17,458 nt of DNA, taken from NCBI GenBank assembly GCA_905210885.1, contig CAJLYO010000013.1, forward strand, positions 1-17,458, in the 5' to 3' direction. This stretch comes from an uncultured Eubacteriales bacterium (GTDB lineage: Bacteria > Bacillota > Clostridia > Monoglobales > Firm-18). Below, in pieces: positions 1 through 8,041 of this stretch. The position numbers and the translations under genes were made by a program. Below the pieces are notes generated by a model that had not been told where the DNA came from, searched no databases, and worked only from the letters and a program-made list of their open reading frames with translations. Within the stretch, counting starts at the first letter, position 1. Every line of letters starts with the position of its first letter.

Positions 1-9
1 CTCACTGCG

Positions 10-3000
10 TTAATTTTCATAAAACTCCACCTCGGTAATACTTGTGTACTCGTCCGGATTGCCGTTGTAGCCTCTGCCCTCTACTCTTACAAACCGCACT
101 TCTCTTGAAAACATTTTGTAGTTAACAAGCTGTAATGTTGAAGTTGCGTCGCCGGAATAGAATGTATCATAATTAATACCGTCTTTTGAGGTCTTTATGG
201 TAAACTGTGCCGTCCTTTGGTCGCCCTCCATAAATGCAATACCCATGCTGCCGACTTTTTTAACGGAACCAAAGTCGTATTCTATCCAGCATGCACCCGG
301 GCATGACCAGCGTGTGGAAAGGCTGCCGTCAACGGTGTTTTTCGGTCCGTTTAACGGTTCGGGAATATCGCTTGCCGTAACCTTAACCGGCTTTATCTTT
401 TCTTTGCCGAGAGGTACAAGAATTTCGGGCTGCGAATTAAAGTGTATCACATATTCCGAAGGATACATTAAAGGGTCGGCCGGCGTAACCAAAACAGTCG
501 TGTCGCCCGTTACGTTTTCGCTTTGTGTAATTGTAACTTCATGTTCCGACTCGGCGGTAACGGTAAGTTTTCCGGCGTTTTCCTCGGTTACGTTATAGTT
601 ATACTCAAGTTTTTCCGGTTTAAAGCCCTCTACGGCTTCGCCGTTTACCTTAAGTGCGGTAAGCTTTGCCGACTCCGGCTCAACTATATCCCCGTCTTCA
701 ATTTTCCAATCATCTAAAGCAACAAAGCTGTTATCAAACCTTGCCGGGTTGTATTTTCTGTCGTAATTGACAAATGAAACCGCAAGATTAATGCTGTCGG
801 TCTGCGGAATATGAATTGTCAGCTTCCGTATCCCCTCATTCGGATTCTGCTCCTCTATGACCGGCGATGAAGGCAGCGGCTTTGCGTCCATTACGCTAAA
901 CTCCGCGCCGTCCCCCGTCATAATCTCCGCAAGCATCTTTTTGCCGTTAACGGTAAGTATCGCGCTTTTTTTATCCTCGCTTATTTCAATATCCGCTCTG
1001 GTATGGGCAAACCAGTACATTTCCGCAGGCTTTTCAAGCTTGATTTCGTCCTGTACAACGGTTCTGTGTCTGTCGCTGTCAAGCTTTATACCGCGTTTAA
1101 ATTCCGTAACGCCCGTTTTTTCTCTGTCATAGGCATTTGTCATATCTCCTATAGCAAAGCCGCCCCTGTTTTTAAATTCGGTCTTTACTATTTTTGCCGT
1201 ACCGCCGTATTTCTGCGCATAACCTTCATCGGGATTAAATATAACCGTATTGTGTCCCTCGGCTCTTACGCGGTAGCAGTTGAGATAATTTGGTATATTG
1301 TAACTGTCTGAGCCCAAATCCATAAAGAAGTTTTCGCCCATTGCGTCCATAACAAAAGTACCGGCGTCCATATGGTCGTGGCTCTCGCCCGAAAGCGGGT
1401 CATCGCAGTGGAAACCCACATATGTGTCGTTTTTGCCCCAGCCGCTGCGCATTACCGCAATTTCGCTTATGGGCATGTATATGTCCACATCCTCGTTATT
1501 TTCCGGAGCGCTGCCAAGTTTCGGGTCATAGTACAGCATATCCGCATAGGCGCTTCCCGCCGCCACGGCTTCGCTGTCCATAATCACGGAAATACGTCTT
1601 TTCGCCTCGGAATATCTGCCGAAGTGGTTTGCAATATACATCATTTGCGGCGGAACAATTGAGTCGCTTGCGTAGGCATCGTGATAATTAAACATTTTAA
1701 CGGGACCGTTTACCGCCAAAAGATATTTATCCGTAAGCTTTAATCCCGGTATGTCGTCATACCCCAGCGCCGTGCCTATGCCCGTTTCCAGCGACATTAT
1801 TGTAAGCGCATAATATTTCATGGCATATTCCCAGTATGACGGACCCTCCTCGTACGCACCCAAAGGCGAAAACAGGCTGAGCGCCCTTCTTATGTCCAAA
1901 AGGCACTGCTCCATGGCGCGCTGAGCGTTTATTAAATTCTGACCGTCAAGCTCGTCGACAATTGCCATGGCGCCGCACGAACCAACACCGGAAATTACAA
2001 GGCACCAGTTATCCGCCAAATCTCCGCGCCAGTTCCAAGAACGGCTTCTGGGCATATCGTCAAAATCCTCGATAATGGGCGAAATACCCTTGCTTACAAT
2101 GGCGTCGCGCACAATTTTGCGCTGACTTTCGTCCATCCAGTTATAAAGCCAGTCATAGCCAAGACCCATACCTGTCGCCATAGCGCCCACATCTAAGAAA
2201 TGATAGGGATTCCAATCCTTAAAGCATGCCGAAGTGTACATTTCAAGCCATGCTCTTTCGGCGTACTTTTCCTCTTTTGATATGTTATACATCAGCGCAA
2301 GTGTAATTATACGCTGTGCATTTTCTCTTGTTGCCTCAAGCCTTATGCCGTCCGGCAGATAGTAGCCGGAGGTGGGCTGTGCCAAAAACGTATCAGCCGC
2401 TATTTTAAGGTGCTCATAGGCTTTTTTGTATACTTCGTCGCCGTCGGGCGAGAAAACCTGATTTCTTATCGCTTCAAATTTATCCTCCGTCATAACAAGA
2501 CGGGGGTGCTGATTATTGGGATATCTTGCGGCAAGGAGATTTGCCATTTCCTCGCCGGACATATCGTCAAACATGTAGCTTTCACATATTCTTCTCATAA
2601 CGTTTGTGTTTTTCTGCCAGTCGAGAATATCGCTCATATCGTCCGCGCTGTATATAATAACGCCGTTTTCCTCTGTGTGCAAAAACAGCCCGGTCATGCT
2701 GCACAAGTCGTCAGCAGGTGCATATAAGGCATCTCCGCCGCCGATTTCGCAGGGAACGGAAAGTTCCGTTTCAGCGCCGTTTAAGCTGCATGTTTTGCTG
2801 CCTATCCCAAGCACAATTTCCTTATCGTTGTACGAAATATGAGTTGTGTCGTCCGATTCGTTATAGTTTATTTCTGCGCCGATACTGTCGGCAAAAAATC
2901 TGACAGGCACCATGTATTTTCCGTTTTTTTCGTAAGGAATTATATTTTTTTCCGCAGAAGTGTACACCTTTTTGCCGTTTTTCAGCGCATTGCTTTTGCC

Positions 3001-3723
3001 GATATACAGCGCCGATGCATTTTTCATAACGGACTCGGTGTCAATATTCACCGGGCTTACGTATTCGCCGTCTGCCGAACCGTTTCCGCTGTACACATTG
3101 ATATTATCTATGCAGATACTGCTCTCGCCGGCAGGCTGGCGCAAATGAATACGCAGTATTGCGGCGCTTTTCATTGAAAGCGCATATCCGCTTGCGCGCT
3201 TTTTCCCGTTAAAGAACAAATCCATTGTTCCTTCGTCGGTGTCAAAAGACATTGTAACGCGGTAAAACTTGTTAAGGGCATATGATGCCGCGTTTGTTCC
3301 GTCCGGCAGCTTTAAATATCCGTCTGCCTCAAAGGTGCACAAAAACGTGTCGTTTCGCGCGGCGTCCATAAACTCAACAAGTTTCTGAACACCGCCGTAG
3401 TCTTTAAACATAATGTCAAATTCAAGGGTAAATTTACCGCTTAAAGCCGATGAAAAGTTGATATCGTAATGAATGTCCTTGTCGGTTGTAACACTCATGC
3501 GCAGATATTTGTTTCCGCCGGACTCCTCTATTGCATAATCGTTGCCCTTGTCGGTAACGTAATTTACCATTTCCGAAGGTTTGCCGATTTTATATTTTTC
3601 AAAGTCCTCTGATACTGCATATGTAACGTTTTCCGCACCTACAGCCAAATTGCCGCGGGGAAACATCATAAAAGCCAACAACATACAAATGATTTTTTTA
3701 ACCGCAGAGTTCTTAAAACCCAT
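10..3723 (-). CDS. Secreted heparinase II/III-like polysaccharide lyase, multidomain
   Basis: Likely an extracellular polysaccharide lyase that cleaves uronic-acid-containing glycans; the substrate cannot be read from sequence. Approximate domains in the 1237-aa product: signal peptide (1-33), LamG-like beta sandwich (35-213), copper-amine-oxidase-N-like stalk domain (235-360), heparinase-type alpha/alpha toroid (405-740), heparinase II/III beta-sheet domain (745-990), cadherin-like beta sandwich (1020-1098), and a C-terminal F5/8 type C (discoidin) carbohydrate-binding domain (1105-1237). Family-like motifs are DNWCLV (~571), EEGPSYWEYA (~625) with the likely catalytic Tyr, SHDHMDAGTF (~781) and EGHNTV (~822). 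I chose the Met at 3723 because the AAGGGATGG ribosome binding site lies a few bases before it; an in-frame ATG at 3732 overlaps that site. No sortase or SLH anchor is seen. It begins 37 nt after the stop of the upstream secreted-protein gene, so the two are probably cotranscribed. The lyase fold is fairly sure; the exact PL family is not. Confidence 0.85.
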   Translation of the reverse strand: MGFKNSAVKKIICMLLAFMMFPRGNLAVGAENVTYAVSEDFEKYKIGKPSEMVNYVTDKGNDYAIEESGGNKYLRMSVTTDKDIHYDINFSSALSGKFTLEFDIMFKDYGGVQKLVEFMDAARNDTFLCTFEADGYLKLPDGTNAASYALNKFYRVTMSFDTDEGTMDLFFNGKKRASGYALSMKSAAILRIHLRQPAGESSICIDNINVYSGNGSADGEYVSPVNIDTESVMKNASALYIGKSNALKNGKKVYTSAEKNIIPYEKNGKYMVPVRFFADSIGAEINYNESDDTTHISYNDKEIVLGIGSKTCSLNGAETELSVPCEIGGGDALYAPADDLCSMTGLFLHTEENGVIIYSADDMSDILDWQKNTNVMRRICESYMFDDMSGEEMANLLAARYPNNQHPRLVMTEDKFEAIRNQVFSPDGDEVYKKAYEHLKIAADTFLAQPTSGYYLPDGIRLEATRENAQRIITLALMYNISKEEKYAERAWLEMYTSACFKDWNPYHFLDVGAMATGMGLGYDWLYNWMDESQRKIVRDAIVSKGISPIIEDFDDMPRSRSWNWRGDLADNWCLVISGVGSCGAMAIVDELDGQNLINAQRAMEQCLLDIRRALSLFSPLGAYEEGPSYWEYAMKYYALTIMSLETGIGTALGYDDIPGLKLTDKYLLAVNGPVKMFNYHDAYASDSIVPPQMMYIANHFGRYSEAKRRISVIMDSEAVAAGSAYADMLYYDPKLGSAPENNEDVDIYMPISEIAVMRSGWGKNDTYVGFHCDDPLSGESHDHMDAGTFVMDAMGENFFMDLGSDSYNIPNYLNCYRVRAEGHNTVIFNPDEGYAQKYGGTAKIVKTEFKNRGGFAIGDMTNAYDREKTGVTEFKRGIKLDSDRHRTVVQDEIKLEKPAEMYWFAHTRADIEISEDKKSAILTVNGKKMLAEIMTGDGAEFSVMDAKPLPSSPVIEEQNPNEGIRKLTIHIPQTDSINLAVSFVNYDRKYNPARFDNSFVALDDWKIEDGDIVEPESAKLTALKVNGEAVEGFKPEKLEYNYNVTEENAGKLTVTAESEHEVTITQSENVTGDTTVLVTPADPLMYPSEYVIHFNSQPEILVPLGKEKIKPVKVTASDIPEPLNGPKNTVDGSLSTRWSCPGACWIEYDFGSVKKVGSMGIAFMEGDQRTAQFTIKTSKDGINYDTFYSGDATSTLQLVNYKMFSREVRFVRVEGRGYNGNPDEYTSITEVEFYEN

Positions 3724-3759
3724 AAAATCCATCCCTTCTTTTCAATAGCTTGCGTAATA

Positions 3760-5667
3760 TCAGTTTGAATAATTTTTTGCGTACGGTTTGATATTTTCAA
3801 GATCGCTCCATACAAATGCCTTTACTGTTGTATAAGGCGCTTTAAATTCCGGCGTAAACACAAAAGTTTCGCCATCTGCCTTAGTCGCGCTTACAGGCAT
3901 TGAATCAAATCCCGTAAGTCTGCCAGAAGCGTCGTACGCCGCCGCAACAATCACTGCATTTTTGCCGGAAATGTACGCGCTTTTTGCGTTAACCTTAATT
4001 GTGTTATCCTCCATAATCGGCTGACCGAATTCGTATTTGAAATCCGCGGTGGTAAATGTATAGCTTGTATCGGCTGTGATTTCCGAATCATAACCGCCCT
4101 GAACCTTCGGCAGTGTAACAGTGTATTCCGTACCGGGCTTTAACATTTCCTGGGGTATTGCCGTAAGCTTATTCGGCTCGGTCTGGCTCGGATATACCAC
4201 GCATTTGATTTCGTTATTTTCCGCGTCTTTCAGTATACATTCGATATCCCAGCCGTTACTTGAAACATTGTTTGTTAAAACGATAGGCTGATTAAATTCA
4301 AAAATTATTTGATCGTCAAGTGCTGCGGACGCGCCTGCGTTTCCGCTTAAAAGGCTTGCGTTTAAAAGCTTGCACTTGTTGTCGTCAAGGGCATCATAGG
4401 CAAAATCCGAAAGATACACCGTAGTCGGATTGTCGCCTGCGGCAATCTGAAAATCAATGCTTCCGGAAAGCACTGCGTTAACGTCGTTTCCGAAATATCT
4501 GCCTGTTCCGCTCGCCGGAGTCAGAACCCTTGAAATTCCCTGTTTTTTGTTGTATACATATTCAAAATTAAGAATTTTTCCGGTCGCAGCATTGTAATAA
4601 TCCGTACCTGCGAGCTTCGGTGCGTCTTTTTGGAAATAGAAAACCTGTTTTACATTGCTTCCGTCAACGTCAAGACTAAAGAAAACCGAAGCATTTTCAT
4701 CATTTCTTCCGATCCCGAATTTCACAATGCTTGTGGTATCCTCAGGAAGCTGCAGTTCATTTATCAGCTTTCCGATGGTTACCCAGCCGCCCTGCGCATT
4801 TATAGCCAGTACATTTTTACCGTCAACTTGTGCGGTTTCAAGGGTGCATTTGTCGCCGCCGTACAAGCGCCACTGCTTTGTGTAATCTGTCACCGCCGAA
4901 TTATCCGTAACAGTTTCTGGTACCGATGAAAAGTCATCGCTGATAAGGGTTACGGTTCCGATATTCGTTGTGTAATACCTGATATTGTCGATATATGCCG
5001 TTTCGGGCTCACCGCCTAAATAGCCGATTTCTATTTTAGTGTAGCCGTCGGTCAGATTTTTCTGCTGTATACCCCAATAATCCTTTGCAAAAACGGAACG
5101 GTATGTATTATAGTTTTCCTCGCCATGTTTTTTGAGGTAAAGAAGTGCATATGACTTTTCGGGGTGGTATTCAAGCTTAACGTCATACCACGTATCCGCG
5201 TCATACTGCACCATATCTTTTCCGCACAGCTGAACATATCCGTTATTTCTGAAAGCAAAAATATACGAAGCATCGTTGCCGTTAGTTCTCAGACCGCAGC
5301 CGAACGAAGATGCGGTGCTGCCCTTCTTTATTGAAAATTCAAACACAAGGTCGTCCGTAATCCAGTTGTCATTTCCGACCGACATAACCGTAAGCCCCGT
5401 GTTTCTGTCCTCTCTGTGCATAGCAATGCTTGTGCCGAACTCTGCATCAGACTCAGCCGGTGCAATTGTATTTTTGTCATCTGTATTTCCGAAAGCCGCC
5501 TCAAGGAGATATCCCGGCGCTTTCAGCGCCGTTTCAATGCCCGCGGCATCCGTTACACCGTCAAAATTCAAAACTCCGCTGTCGATTGCCCCGTCCGCGT
5601 GCGCACAAAAAGGCGCCGAACAGCAAAGAACAGCAATTGCGAGTATTACCTGCATAATTTTTTTCAT
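3760..5667 (-). CDS. Secreted LamG-like / SbsA Ig-like domain protein
   Basis: A 635-aa exported protein without a recognisable catalytic domain. It starts with a signal peptide (MKKIMQVILAIAVLCC, cleavage near AHA-DG). Two successive LamG/concanavalin-like beta sandwiches follow (about 30-235 and 240-430); each ends in a YIDNIRYY- or YLSDFAYD-like strand typical of glycan-binding sandwiches. Then comes an SbsA-type Ig-like domain (about 435-543, with IIFEFNQPIV and LKPGTEYTVTLP) and a C-terminal beta domain (545-635) of a kind often seen at the end of Clostridia polysaccharide-acting proteins. The ATG at 5667 has a GGAGGGTG site 6 nt upstream; the in-frame ATG at 5685 does not. It is the first gene of the operon with the lyase, so a role in binding or presenting the same polysaccharide is an inference from context. 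I do not recognise a named family for the whole protein. Confidence 0.8.
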   Translation of the reverse strand: MKKIMQVILAIAVLCCSAPFCAHADGAIDSGVLNFDGVTDAAGIETALKAPGYLLEAAFGNTDDKNTIAPAESDAEFGTSIAMHREDRNTGLTVMSVGNDNWITDDLVFEFSIKKGSTASSFGCGLRTNGNDASYIFAFRNNGYVQLCGKDMVQYDADTWYDVKLEYHPEKSYALLYLKKHGEENYNTYRSVFAKDYWGIQQKNLTDGYTKIEIGYLGGEPETAYIDNIRYYTTNIGTVTLISDDFSSVPETVTDNSAVTDYTKQWRLYGGDKCTLETAQVDGKNVLAINAQGGWVTIGKLINELQLPEDTTSIVKFGIGRNDENASVFFSLDVDGSNVKQVFYFQKDAPKLAGTDYYNAATGKILNFEYVYNKKQGISRVLTPASGTGRYFGNDVNAVLSGSIDFQIAAGDNPTTVYLSDFAYDALDDNKCKLLNASLLSGNAGASAALDDQIIFEFNQPIVLTNNVSSNGWDIECILKDAENNEIKCVVYPSQTEPNKLTAIPQEMLKPGTEYTVTLPKVQGGYDSEITADTSYTFTTADFKYEFGQPIMEDNTIKVNAKSAYISGKNAVIVAAAYDASGRLTGFDSMPVSATKADGETFVFTPEFKAPYTTVKAFVWSDLENIKPYAKNYSN

Positions 5668-5742
5668 ATTATACACCCTCCACACTTAAAAATATTTCTG
5701 CGGCAAAGCGCAAATCCGCGCACTTTGCCCTTTCTTTATTTC

Positions 5743-5771
5743 ATAATAACACAATGTTTAACGTTTTACAA
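5743..5771 (-). promoter_or_regulatory. Promoter of the secreted lyase operon
   Basis: Reading the minus strand, TTGTAA (5771-5766) is separated by exactly 17 nt from TATTAT (5748-5743), a good sigma-A promoter. It lies about 75 nt upstream of the ATG at 5667. The -35 box and spacer are inside a LacI-type dyad, which suggests repression by steric block. Confidence 0.65.
5755..5770. promoter_or_regulatory. LacI-type operator O1 overlapping the lyase promoter
   Basis: TGTTTAACGTTTTACA is a dyad (TGTnnAACGTTnnACA) centred on ACGT, as in LacI/CcpA-family operators. It covers the -35 element and most of the spacer of the lyase operon promoter. It does not match the catabolite-response consensus exactly, so a pathway-specific LacI-family repressor is more likely than CcpA. 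No such gene is in this window. Confidence 0.5.
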
Positions 5772-5907
5772 GGCTTAAATGCAGATATATTCACAAAATC
5801 ATTAATATATTTTATTAATTTTGCACAATTATGTACAAATTTTACCTATTTTTGATATCTGAAATAAATTTTGAAACAGTTTTTAAAGCAAAAATATGCG
5901 GCTTTTA

Positions 5908-5924
5908 TTGAAAACGTTTTACAA
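5908..5924. promoter_or_regulatory. Second LacI-type operator (O2), upstream
   Basis: TTGAAAACGTTTTACAA shares the 12-base string AACGTTTTACAA with O1 in the same orientation, about 152 bp away, and has a perfect AAAACGTTTT core. A pair at this spacing would suit repression by looping. It lies well upstream of the only strong promoter found in this gap. Confidence 0.4.
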
Positions 5925-5943
5925 AACATTTGTGGCAAATGTT
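5925..5943. repeat. Perfect 8-bp inverted repeat beside O2
   Basis: AACATTTG-TGG-CAAATGTT is a perfect 8-bp dyad with a 3-nt centre, directly adjoining O2. Only a short T run follows it on the minus strand, so it looks more like a protein-binding site than a terminator. Function unknown. Confidence 0.4.
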
Positions 5944-6006
5944 ATAATTAATACGCAATTTTCACACCAAAATTTGGCATTATGCTCAAGTCGGGACATT
6001 TTGCAT

Positions 6007-6035
6007 AAAAAAAGACACCCTGTGTCGGGTGTCTT
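6007..6035 (-). terminator. Rho-independent terminator of the sugar operon
   Basis: On the minus strand, AAGACACCC and GGGTGTCTT form a perfect 9-bp stem with a 6-nt loop, followed directly by a run of Ts. It lies about 28 nt after the stop codon at 6063 and cleanly separates the sugar operon from the secreted-protein operon. Confidence 0.9.
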
Positions 6036-6062
6036 GACAGGCCTATAGTCTGCGGCAGTTAA

Positions 6063-7166
6063 TTATCTTATTATCTGTATTCCCAAAATATTACAGAGAT
6101 TTTCAACAAGCTCGGTATTATCGCCGTAAGAAATTATATAATGCTGGCACATAACGTTTTGTGCAAAGCTTTCAACCTTGCTTACATTTAATATGCCCTC
6201 GGAAAGCTCGCCGAACGCCGCAGGCATAACAGTCACCTTTCCGTCAACAACCTCCGCCGGCACATAATCGGGCACGCCTGCCAGCACTCTGTCGGTGAAA
6301 AACTCGTAAAACTCAAGATAAAATGCGCACTGCCCCGTAAGATACTTAACCATAAGCTGTGTAATGTTTCCCAGCGAATCGTTTTCCTGAATCGTGCAAA
6401 GTTTCTCTTCATCGGAAAGAAGCATGAATATCGGCGCCGGAGGGAAGCCTAAAAGCTTTTTCATTCCGTCCACATCTTTTAACGAAACGGCGTCGTAGCC
6501 TCTCTCGTCGCATATTTCTTTAACCGCAAGGTAATAACCTGCCGCGGTTTTCATGCTTTCGGGATTTGCGGGTTTTAGAAAATCCCACTTCGACATGCAT
6601 CTGTCAATTACGGCTTGCTTTTGCTCATCGGTTATTTTCTGATATCTTTGCTGAATTTCAAGCATTTCAAATGTTTCGATTTCCGCGCCTATTTCACGCT
6701 TTAACGAGCCGCCGTCATAGAGCGTACCGTAAAGATTCATATCGCGGTAGCCTGCCATGCCTGCTTTTGCATGACGAAGCTTTTTTGCGGCATGCGCCGC
6801 TTTTACAAAGTTTACAACCTTGTCGGTCTTTGACTCAAGTCCGACAATATCGTACACATACTTAAATGTATATCCTAAGTCATAAAACGTTTTTCTTATT
6901 GCGGTTGTTCCTGCCTGGTCGGCGGTTGTGACCAGTCTGTCCCCCTCAACCCAGCCGCAAAGACCCCAAAGCACCATAGGTTTTTCGCGGAAATGCTCTG
7001 TTACTTTTACAACGGCATGAGTCGGAATCCACCCTGCTATGCAAACAACTATCGAATCAAAGTCCTGCCCTTTAAGCTGTTCAATTGCGTTATTTATATC
7101 CTTTTCCTCATAATCGTCCGTAATGGGATAGACCGAAATTAAGAAATGCGCTTGGGAAAAAGGTGT
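6063..7166 (-). pseudogene. 5'-truncated L-fucose-isomerase-like sugar isomerase
   Basis: The product resembles the L-fucose/L-arabinose isomerase-like family (aldose-ketose isomerases). Recognisable blocks are IVVCIAGWIPTHAVV, KPMVLWGLCGWVEG, LVTTADQAGTTAIRK and GYRDMNLYGTLYDG. The open frame runs from a TAG at 7167-7169 to the stop at 6063. The family-like sequence is already under way at the frame's start (ISVYPITDDYEEKDI...), so roughly the first 35-45 residues are missing. No ATG, GTG or TTG occurs in frame before 6977, and that ATG has no ribosome binding site. Only 13 nt separate the frame from the stop of the upstream transaldolase, so the start has been deleted. The rest is intact to a normal C-terminus and terminator, which suggests a recent loss. 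Translation from 6977 (304 aa) would lack the N-terminal Rossmann-like part. A misassembly is the alternative explanation. Confidence 0.65.
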
Positions 7167-7182
7167 CTACCACCCATGCGGT

Positions 7183-7857
7183 TTAAAAATCAAGAATCGT
7201 TTTGTCCCCGTAAACGCGTTTCCAGTCGCTGTCAAAGCCTTTAATTGCCGCGTCCGTCATGGGATGCGAAATCAAGGTTTTCATTATATCCGCCGAAACC
7301 GTCACGCTTTGGCAGCCGCAGAGCGCGCATTTATGCACTTGCTCGGCGTTTTTAAAGCTTGCCGCAAGCACCTTGCAGTCAAGGCCGTAATTATCAATCA
7401 GTTCAACAATCTGTGCAACAACGTCCGTGCCGTCGCCGATTATATTGTCAAGGCGGTTAACGTACGGAGCAACAAAGTTTGCGCCTGCCTTCGCCGCGAT
7501 AAGCGCCTGTGCCGGTGTAAAGATTGCGGTCATTGTTACGCCGATGCCCAGTTTTTTAAGCTCTGCCGTTGCCTTTAAGCCTTCCTCGCCGATAGGTATT
7601 TTAACATAAAGTTCTCCGCCGAGTTCCTTTTTAAGAAGCTGCGCTTCTTCAACGATTTTTTCGGCTTTTGTCTGAACCGTCTGGACATGAAGCATTTTTT
7701 CCGCGCCTATAATGCTGCGTATTTCCTTGACAAGCTTCCAAAAATCAGTATTTTCCTTTGATATTATCGACGGATTTGTAGTTACGCCTGCCAACGGATA
7801 AAATTCATTGCAATGCTTAATTGCTTCAATGTCGGCAGTATCAAGAATGTATAACAT
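7183..7857 (-). CDS. fsa: Transaldolase / fructose-6-phosphate aldolase-type enzyme
   Basis: A 224-aa class I aldolase of the short transaldolase (TalC/FSA) family. These form a Schiff base on Lys and either cleave fructose-6-phosphate or transfer dihydroxyacetone units, in the cytosol. The start MLYILDTADI, the GVTTNPSIISK block and LYVKIPIG with Lys86 as the Schiff-base residue are diagnostic, and the length is normal for the family (about 215-225 aa). The ATG at 7857 follows an AAGGAG site 8 nt upstream. It sits in an operon with a sugar-phosphate isomerase and remnants of a kinase and an isomerase, consistent with the aldolase step of a sugar pathway. Sequence alone does not separate aldolase from transaldolase activity. 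It looks intact. Confidence 0.88.
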   Translation of the reverse strand: MLYILDTADIEAIKHCNEFYPLAGVTTNPSIISKENTDFWKLVKEIRSIIGAEKMLHVQTVQTKAEKIVEEAQLLKKELGGELYVKIPIGEEGLKATAELKKLGIGVTMTAIFTPAQALIAAKAGANFVAPYVNRLDNIIGDGTDVVAQIVELIDNYGLDCKVLAASFKNAEQVHKCALCGCQSVTVSADIMKTLISHPMTDAAIKGFDSDWKRVYGDKTILDF

Positions 7858-7873
7858 AATTTTTTCTCCTTTA

Positions 7874-8041
7874 TTAATTCATAAGCAAGTCCACAGCGCA
7901 ATACCGTCTGTAAACATGTGTATAATCCTGTCCGGACGGTTCAAAGCTCTTTACGGTTTTTATCAGTTTTACCGCGTCTTCGACGGACTTAAACGCGCCC
8001 GTACCCACGCCTGCAAAAAATTCCGGACAAATACATGACGT
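7874..8041 (-). pseudogene. C-terminal remnant of an FGGY-family sugar kinase
   Basis: Directly after the stop of the YjbQ-family gene, and in the same frame, about 55 sense codons run to a TAA at 7874. They read ...PEFFAGVGTGAFKSVEDAVKLIKTVKSFEP..., which resembles the last 50 or so residues of xylulokinase-type FGGY kinases (the helix 'AGVGxGxFxSxEEAV', then a 'xxYEP' tail). About 90% of a normal kinase (roughly 490-510 aa) is absent. There is no start codon with a ribosome binding site. The position fits a kinase, since the operon otherwise has isomerases and an aldolase but no kinase. The identification rests on a short stretch, so other FGGY subfamilies are possible. Confidence 0.6.

Larger units (their letters stand above)
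5668..6006. other. Intergenic control region between two minus-strand operons
   Basis: This AT-rich gap of about 340 nt carries no credible gene. It holds the lyase-operon promoter, the two LacI-type sites, the 8-bp inverted repeat, and a small CCAAA-A-TTTGG dyad near 5968. A TATAAT on the plus strand at 5943-5948 lacks a correctly spaced -35 box and has no gene downstream. Confidence 0.6.

Noticed and set aside
197..3177. Several plus-strand frames of 60-130 codons
   Set aside because: All lie opposite the large lyase gene, lack ribosome binding sites, and show compositions expected of antisense shadows.
5052..5273. 73-codon minus-strand frame inside the secreted-protein gene
   Set aside because: It is an alternative frame within a well-supported 635-aa gene with signal peptide and domains.
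5908..5924. CcpA catabolite-response element
   Set aside because: It resembles the cre consensus but is offset at the conserved 3' C; it fits a general LacI-family dyad better.
5943..5948. Plus-strand TATAAT as a promoter for a small RNA
   Set aside because: The best -35 match is 19 nt away and weak, and the downstream hairpin has its T run on the minus strand.
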